The notes below the pieces were generated by a model. That model saw only the letters and a program-made list of their open reading frames with translations. It made no database searches and was not told where the DNA came from. This document shows positions 59,206 to 64,000 of a stretch of 64,000 nt of DNA, piece after piece. The DNA comes from Croceivirga sp. (GTDB lineage Bacteria > Bacteroidota > Bacteroidia > Flavobacteriales > Flavobacteriaceae), in assembly GCA_028284285.1 (NCBI GenBank), contig JANQSA010000002.1, positions 1 to 64,000 of the forward strand, read 5' to 3'. The first letter of the stretch is position 1. Each line of letters opens with the position of its first letter. The position numbers and the translations under genes are program-made.

Positions 59206-60453
59206 TCAGAAATTTACTATTTCTTTTTGAAGCAGTTCAAAAGCCTTATTGACTCCCTTTTGTACAATGCGTTCTCGGTGATTTCCCAACACAAATTTTT
59301 GGGCAAAGGTACGTTCGGGGGAACTTATCGCAATATAGGCCGTACCCACTTCCGCGTCCGAATCCCCTTTGGTCGGGCCGGCGTTTCCGGTGGTAGCCAC
59401 GGCAAAGTCCGTACCTATGATCTGCCGTACATTCCTAGCCATGGCCACTGCCACAGCTTCACTAACTACGGAGTGTTTTTCAATAAGTTCCGAAGCAACA
59501 CCCAACATTTGGATCTTCGTCTCGGTAGCATAACTCACCACGGCACCTTTGAAATATTTGGAAGCTCCGGGGATGGCGGTTAATTGTTCTGCGATTCTCC
59601 CCCCGGTAAAGCTCTCCGCGGAAGCTAAGGTCATTCCCTTTTGTGTTAGTAACTTGCCAATCCCGGCTTCAATACTTTCATTTTCCTCTTCCCCGTAGAT
59701 GATCTCCCCAATTAATGGATATAGCTTTTTGGCTTCCCCATTAACCAGGTTTTGCAAATAGGCCTTATCCGAACCTTTTGCACTCAATCGTAAACGCACC
59801 CTGCCCAAACTGGGTAAATAGGCAAATTTGATCTCCCGGGGCAGGTTTTCTTCCCAATCGACAATGGCGTTAGCAATAGCACTTTCTCCCCAACCGTAGG
59901 TCATTAAGGTCTTATGCACAATATGAGGACGATCATAGTGCGCTACAATTTTTGGAAGCACCGTATCGGTAAGCAAGGCCTTCATTTCAAATGGTACTCC
60001 TGGTAAGGAAATAAAGGTGCTGCCATTTCTTTCCATCCATAATCCAGGGGCAGTACCAAATTGATTGTGGAGTACCTCCGCCCTGGAAGGAACCATAGCT
60101 TGTTGCCGATTCAAATCCGAAATGGGTGTGGAAATATAGTGTTGGAAAAGATATTCAATATGCTTCAGGACTTCTTCGTCCTGTATTAGTGTATCTTCGA
60201 GAAAATCGCAAAGGACGTTCTTGGTAACATCATCCTTGGTAGGGCCTAAACCCCCGGTCATTATAATTATCCGGGAACGCGTATTTGCTTCAGTTAAGGC
60301 ATTTAAAATATGATCGCTATCGTCCTGTACAGAGGTGATTTGATAAACGGCGACCCCTATCTTGTTCAATTCCCTGGCGATAAAGGCAGAGTTGGAGTCT
60401 ACCACCTGACCTATAAGGAGTTCATCACCAATGGTAATGATTTCTGCTTGCAT
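59206..60453 (-). CDS. cinA: CinA-family nicotinamide-nucleotide amidohydrolase
   Basis: 415 residues. The N-terminal molybdopterin-binding-like (COG1058) domain has ITIGDELLIGQVVDSNSAFI and MTGGLGPTKDDVT. The C-terminal NMN deamidase domain (about 255-415) has ASAESFTGGRIAEQLTAIPG, FKGAVVSYA and TGNAGPTKGD. It recycles NMN produced by DNA ligase and can hydrolyse ADP-ribose. The ATG at 60453 is preferred to 60471 because it gives the family N-terminus MQAEIITIG. Confidence 0.94.
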   Translation of the reverse strand: MQAEIITIGDELLIGQVVDSNSAFIARELNKIGVAVYQITSVQDDSDHILNALTEANTRSRIIIMTGGLGPTKDDVTKNVLCDFLEDTLIQDEEVLKHIEYLFQHYISTPISDLNRQQAMVPSRAEVLHNQFGTAPGLWMERNGSTFISLPGVPFEMKALLTDTVLPKIVAHYDRPHIVHKTLMTYGWGESAIANAIVDWEENLPREIKFAYLPSLGRVRLRLSAKGSDKAYLQNLVNGEAKKLYPLIGEIIYGEEENESIEAGIGKLLTQKGMTLASAESFTGGRIAEQLTAIPGASKYFKGAVVSYATETKIQMLGVASELIEKHSVVSEAVAVAMARNVRQIIGTDFAVATTGNAGPTKGDSDAEVGTAYIAISSPERTFAQKFVLGNHRERIVQKGVNKAFELLQKEIVNF

Positions 60454-60494
60454 CCGATACTGATTCAACATCCGCTATTTGCGGTATTTGGCCG

Positions 60495-60502
60495 CAAAAG
60501 TA
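60495..60502 (-). promoter_or_regulatory. -7 element of the cinA promoter
   Basis: Minus-strand TACTTTTG, fitting TAnnTTTG, 42 bases ahead of the cinA ATG. A -33 TTG is not present at normal spacing. Confidence 0.4.
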
Positions 60503-60533
60503 ACCAAAAAGAACGTCTTGGATGATCCGGGGA

Positions 60534-60872
60534 CTACAGGTTAAAGTCTTTTTTCAGTTCGGAAATGACCTGCTCTATATCCTTTTTCAAAAGCGGAAAT
60601 TTGGCTTCAATTTCGGCTATACTACCGGAATTCTTACCCAACTGCTCTAAGTCATAGGCATTAGCACGTGTGGGTTCCATACCTAAAAGGTCTACGTTGG
60701 GCTTTATTTTATGTGCCATTTTCCCGATTTGCTCAAAATCTCTTGCAGTGATGGCATTTTCCAGGGCTATTAAATCCTCCGGTACTTCTTCTAAAAAAAC
60801 GGAAATAACAGAAATTACGAAATCCTGGTCGCCCTCTGCCATTTCATTGATCTTATCTAGTGTATAAATCAT
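60534..60872 (-). CDS. Stand-alone HPt phosphotransfer protein
   Basis: 112 residues forming a four-helix HPt bundle. The phosphoacceptor is H54 in KMAHKIKPNVDLLG, the standard HPt motif. HPt proteins relay phosphoryl groups between response-regulator receiver domains. No histidine kinase or response regulator is nearby, so its partners are elsewhere. The start overlaps the FAH-family stop by one base. Confidence 0.9.
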   Translation of the reverse strand: MIYTLDKINEMAEGDQDFVISVISVFLEEVPEDLIALENAITARDFEQIGKMAHKIKPNVDLLGMEPTRANAYDLEQLGKNSGSIAEIEAKFPLLKKDIEQVISELKKDFNL

Positions 60873-61483
60873 TAGCTAATCTTCACCTCAAAAATGGATT
60901 CATCTTCTATGCGCCCTTCAAAGTAGTCATTTCGTTCCACTCTTCCAACACCCGAAGGGGTACCAGTGAACAGGATATCGCCTTTTTTAAGGGTAAAATA
61001 GGTAGAAACATGGGCGATTAATTCATCTATCTCCCAGAGCATCAGGGCAGTATTACCCTCTTGTACAATTTCCTTATTTTTTAACAAGGAAAACCCCAGT
61101 TCTTGCAAGTTTTCGTACTTTTTCTTCGGAATCCACTTTCCTATCACTGCTGCCCCATCAAATCCCTTTGCCTTTTCCCAGGGCAATCCTTTTGCTTTTA
61201 ACTTTGCCTGAAGGTCCCTTGCTGTAAAATCTATCCCAAGGCTAATTTCATTGTAATACTTAGCGGCAAATTTTGGGGAAATGTGCTTGCCTACTTTATC
61301 AATCTTTACCAATAGCTCTACCTCATAGTGCACGTTATCGGAAAATTCGGGAATATAGAAATCCTGTTCTTTTGGTAATACAGCAGAATCCGGTTTGATA
61401 AACACTACAGGTTCTTCCGGCCTTTCATTATCCAGTTCTTTAATGTGGGCCGCATAGTTCCGGCCAATACAAATCAATTTCAT
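60872..61483 (-). CDS. Fumarylacetoacetate hydrolase family protein
   Basis: 203 residues. FAH catalytic-domain motifs: CIGRNYAAHIKELDNERPEE, VHYEVELLVKI (metal glutamates), LGIDFTARDLQ, WEKAKGFDGAAVIG and ILFTGTPSGVGRV. The short single-domain form includes acylpyruvases and oxaloacetate decarboxylases, so acylpyruvate hydrolase is plausible but unproved. It is coupled to the HPt gene downstream and follows the exonuclease gene by 9 bases. Confidence 0.92.
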   Translation of the reverse strand: MKLICIGRNYAAHIKELDNERPEEPVVFIKPDSAVLPKEQDFYIPEFSDNVHYEVELLVKIDKVGKHISPKFAAKYYNEISLGIDFTARDLQAKLKAKGLPWEKAKGFDGAAVIGKWIPKKKYENLQELGFSLLKNKEIVQEGNTALMLWEIDELIAHVSTYFTLKKGDILFTGTPSGVGRVERNDYFEGRIEDESIFEVKIS

Positions 61484-61492
61484 GTAAACGGA

Positions 61493-62269
61493 TTACAACA
61501 ATTTGTTGTTTATTTTGCTCAATTTAATCTGGGTAAGGACTTTCTTGGTATACAAGGGAAAATCTGCATTGATGATCCAGCCAAAATAACCCGGCTCTTT
61601 CTCGAGAATATCATCTACCTTTTTTCCTTTGTGCTTGCCAAAAGTAAAAATTGGAGTGCCGTCTTCATCTTTTCCGATGAATCCGGCAAAGTCCAAAGAT
61701 TGTTTTCGCGTAGTAAACTCTGATAGCTTTTTAATATCGTTTTCCAAATCCGGATACCGGTCCAACTGTGCCAGTAGTACTTCATAGGTCGCATTGGTGT
61801 CTGCTGCAGCGCTATGCGCTGCTTTTAATTCTTTATCGCAGTAGAATTTATAGGCAGCTTCCAACGTACGCTTTTCCATTTTGTGAAAAATGGTCTGTAC
61901 ATCTACCGAAACACTATTTTTCAGGTCAAAATCTACTTCTGCCCTTAGCATTTCTTCGGCCAGCAAGGGAATATCAAAACGATCCGAATTATAGCCCGCC
62001 AGGTCGCTATCCCGGATCATTTTATAAATCTCTTTGGACAGCTGTTTAAAAGTCGGTGCACTAGCTACTTTTTCGTTGGAAATACCGTGCACCGCCACTA
62101 CTTCCTGAGGGATTTCCATTTCCGGATTCACCAGCCAGGTCTTGCTCTCCTTGTTTCCATTAGGAAATATTTTAAGGATTGAGATTTCAACGATCCGATC
62201 CCTGGCAACATTAGTACCGGTAGTTTCCAAATCAAAAAAACAAATGGGTTTGGTCAATTTCAGTTCCAT
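61493..62269 (-). CDS. DnaQ-type 3'-5' exonuclease with DUF3820-like tail
   Basis: 258 residues. DEDDh exonuclease fold: Exo I FFDLETTGTN (D13, E15), Exo II near GYNSDRFDIPLLAEEML and Exo III near AAHSAAADTNATYEVL. After about residue 190 comes FTFGKHKGKKVDDI, then YFGWIINADFP, a small DUF3820-like module. It may be the proofreading subunit of DNA polymerase III or a free exonuclease; the second module is common in stand-alone exonucleases of this phylum. Confidence 0.9.
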   Translation of the reverse strand: MELKLTKPICFFDLETTGTNVARDRIVEISILKIFPNGNKESKTWLVNPEMEIPQEVVAVHGISNEKVASAPTFKQLSKEIYKMIRDSDLAGYNSDRFDIPLLAEEMLRAEVDFDLKNSVSVDVQTIFHKMEKRTLEAAYKFYCDKELKAAHSAAADTNATYEVLLAQLDRYPDLENDIKKLSEFTTRKQSLDFAGFIGKDEDGTPIFTFGKHKGKKVDDILEKEPGYFGWIINADFPLYTKKVLTQIKLSKINNKLL

Positions 62270-62274
62270 AGTAG

Positions 62275-63057
62275 TTATTTGCGTTTGGAAAACAACCAGC
62301 TCAACAATTCCGGTTCGGCAAAGGCGTTATCCCAGCTATTATGCCCTACCGCCAGATATAACGAATAACGCACCTTAACACGCCTTTCCCGCAAAGCTTC
62401 CACCATCTGTGTAGAGTATATTGGGGGGACCACTTCGTCTGCGCCACCGTGAAATACCCACCAGTTTGTTTTTTTTAATTTACCGGCAATTTCCGGATTA
62501 GCCCCACCACAAATAGGAAATGCAGCAGCAAACATCCTGGGATTACGCCGAACCAGTTCAAAAGTACCGAAGCCCCCCATGGAAAGACCTCCAACGTACA
62601 TCCGGTTCTTAGCAATACGGTACTCTTCTTTTAATTGTGCTATTAAACCTTCCAATAATACCATATCCTGAGTAGGCGGAGCGTCTTTGAAAAAGGTAAA
62701 TTCCCGGCTACCCATTGCCCCCTCTGCTTCAATCCTGACCCAGGAACTCTTTTCAGCACATTGCGGAAAAACCACTATGGCCGGATAATTTGTTCTTACA
62801 GTATCATTAAGGAACAGTGATGCGCCGTGGGTTAATTGCTTTTCATTATCGTTCCCGCGCTCTCCGGATCCATGGAGGAAAAGGAGAAGCGGATATTTTT
62901 TACCGGGATCAAAGTCCTTGGGCAATAACAAACGATACGGAAGTACCCCGCTGCCTTGTACAAACTGCTTTTTTTGATAGTCTGAATATTCCTGGGCAAT
63001 ACCTATACGGCACATCATATTCAATAAAAGAAAGGAAAATAGGAACGATCTAAGCAT
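62275..63057 (-). CDS. Secreted esterase, alpha/beta-hydrolase fold
   Basis: 260 residues. From the ATG at 63057 a signal peptide covers about 1-22 (FLFSFLLLNMMCRIGIAQ). The catalytic parts are LLLFLHGSGERGND (oxyanion loop), the nucleophile elbow GGLSMGGFG, the aspartate in FHGGADEVVPP and the histidine in GHNSWDNAF. It resembles Bacteroidota predicted peptidase/phospholipase-carboxylesterase proteins (the E-set-lacking short form) that often act as carbohydrate or phenolic esterases. It lies 5 bases before the exonuclease gene. Confidence 0.9.
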   Translation of the reverse strand: MLRSFLFSFLLLNMMCRIGIAQEYSDYQKKQFVQGSGVLPYRLLLPKDFDPGKKYPLLLFLHGSGERGNDNEKQLTHGASLFLNDTVRTNYPAIVVFPQCAEKSSWVRIEAEGAMGSREFTFFKDAPPTQDMVLLEGLIAQLKEEYRIAKNRMYVGGLSMGGFGTFELVRRNPRMFAAAFPICGGANPEIAGKLKKTNWWVFHGGADEVVPPIYSTQMVEALRERRVKVRYSLYLAVGHNSWDNAFAEPELLSWLFSKRK

Positions 63058-63119
63058 TTTGATGGGGTTTCGAAATCCGAAAATAGGCATAGTAAATCGA
63101 AAAGTCCGCTTTTTTGGGA

Positions 63120-64000
63120 TCAGATTTCCCTTTGAATGTCCCAGGCTTCCAAATAATCCGCTACTGTTTTCACGAACATGCCCCCTAGAGCCCCGTTTAC
63201 CACACGGTGATCATAGCTATGGGAAAGAAACATTTTATGTCGTATGCCTATAAAATCACCTTCCGGGGTTTCAATAACCGAAGGTATTTTTCGAATAGCC
63301 CCCAGTGCCAGGATACCCACTTGCGGTTGATTGATAATAGGGGTGCCAAAGACACTTCCAAAAGTCCCAACGTTTGTAACGGTGTAGGTACCCCCCTGAA
63401 CCTCATCCGGTTTCAATTGGTTGTTCCTTGCCCTATTGGCCAGGTCATTTACGGTTTTTGCCATGCCTACCAGATTCAATTGGTCCGCGTTCTTGATCAC
63501 CGGAACAATGAGGTTTCCGTCAGAAAGGGCCGCCGCCATACCCAGGTTGATGTTTTTCTTCTTAATGATCTTGTCCCCATCCAGGGAAATATTGAGTAAC
63601 GGATGTTTCTTTAGGGCCACGGCTACCGCCTCCATAAAAATTGGGGTAAAGGTGAGTTTTTCGCCCTCACGTTCTTCAAACGGTTTTTTCCATGTATTAC
63701 GCCATTGCACTACATTGGTGACATCCACCTCTACAAAACTTTGTACATGTGCCGAAGTGGCTACACTTTTTGCCATATGTTGTGCCACCAACTTACCCAT
63801 CCGGGATAAGGGAATGATTTCATCACCTTCCTTTATTTCCAAAGGAGATCCCTGAGCAGATGGTTGGGCCTTTTCAGGCGCCGCCGTAACTACCTCGACT
63901 TTCGGCGTTGCCACAGTTTCAACAACCTCAGGTTTTTCGTCCACTGTCCTTTTAGTAGGATCGCCATTTCCGCCGCTATCGGCAATAAAAGCAAGAATGT
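63120..64000 (-). CDS. 2-oxo-acid dehydrogenase E2 component, C-terminal part (partial)
   Basis: At least 293 codons, open to the right edge, so the lipoyl domain lies outside the window. The visible part has ILAFIADSGGNGDPTKR (end of a lipoyl domain or linker), an Ala/Pro/Val-rich linker, a peripheral subunit-like start IIPLSRMGKLVAQHMAKS, and the acyltransferase core (FTPIFMEAVAVALKKHPLLN, GTYTVTNVGTFGS, LSHSYDHRVVNGALGGMF). The active-site motif reads H-R-V-V-N-G where HxxxDG is usual. The substrate, pyruvate, 2-oxoglutarate or branched-chain acids, cannot be settled; branched-chain or pyruvate E2 is likeliest. Confidence 0.9.
   Translation of the reverse strand, partial: ILAFIADSGGNGDPTKRTVDEKPEVVETVATPKVEVVTAAPEKAQPSAQGSPLEIKEGDEIIPLSRMGKLVAQHMAKSVATSAHVQSFVEVDVTNVVQWRNTWKKPFEEREGEKLTFTPIFMEAVAVALKKHPLLNISLDGDKIIKKKNINLGMAAALSDGNLIVPVIKNADQLNLVGMAKTVNDLANRARNNQLKPDEVQGGTYTVTNVGTFGSVFGTPIINQPQVGILALGAIRKIPSVIETPEGDFIGIRHKMFLSHSYDHRVVNGALGGMFVKTVADYLEAWDIQREI

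Overview
The window looks like a chromosome segment of a marine, pigmented member of the Flavobacteriaceae (Bacteroidota). The reasons are promoters of the form TTG-N17..20-TAnnTTTG, the near absence of Shine-Dalgarno sequences, the gene families (DUF4295 beside L28 and L33, split transketolase, PorT-type barrel, FAS1/ECF sigma/anti-sigma cassette) and a carotenoid cluster of the myxol type. No species is named.

Layout. Position 1-200 carries, on the minus strand, a consensus promoter and what looks like the leader of an rRNA operon lying off the left edge. 358-3697 is thrS-infC-rpmI-rplT, with infC apparently starting at AUA. 3694-17870 is core housekeeping: YjbQ, a HAD phosphatase, a cupin, a secreted GATase-like protein, dnaB, accA, an LptF/G permease, tgt, the two transketolase halves, an outer membrane barrel, an FKBP lipoprotein with calcium-type repeats, a crystallin-like lipoprotein, an S4 protein, a phosphoribosyltransferase and shikimate kinase. 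tRNA-Lys(TTT) follows at 17976.

18027-33755 is a genomic island of about 15.7 kb. Its ends are a perfect 23-bp direct repeat made of the 3' end of tRNA-Lys. It has no integrase and is littered with gene fragments (DUF4365, a symporter C-terminus, a penicillin-acylase C-terminus, an ECF sigma factor). Its intact cargo is galactose use: a Na+/galactose symporter like Vibrio SGLT, a GntR regulator with a 12-bp inverted-repeat operator, galK, galT, a truncated formylglycine-generating-enzyme-like protein and a secreted GH2 beta-galactosidase. A second block encodes galactonate dehydratase, KDPG/KDPGal aldolase, KDG kinase and a FadR-type regulator. The island thus carries parts of both the Leloir and the De Ley-Doudoroff routes, but no galE, galM, galactose dehydrogenase or SusC/D.

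33810-40517 begins with tRNA-Leu(GAG). Next comes a MerR regulator whose C-terminal half has the Wx9EH and ExHxxG motifs of B12-based photoreceptors, followed by crtI, crtB, crtZ, crtD and cruF; a crtA-type oxygenase lies on the opposite strand behind two TlpA-like genes. Together these fit myxol biosynthesis, with crtE and a lycopene cyclase needed from elsewhere.

41704-64000 returns to core genes: aconitase, MoxR ATPase, SurA-like chaperones, two START-domain proteins, a beta-lactamase-fold hydrolase, the FAS1/sigma/anti-sigma cassette, a Tat-exported Gfo/Idh/MocA oxidoreductase with DoxX, rimO, an amidase lipoprotein, ftsY-DUF4295-rpmG-rpmB, cinA, an HPt protein, an FAH-family protein, an exonuclease, a secreted esterase, and the C-terminal part of a 2-oxo-acid dehydrogenase E2 running off the right edge.
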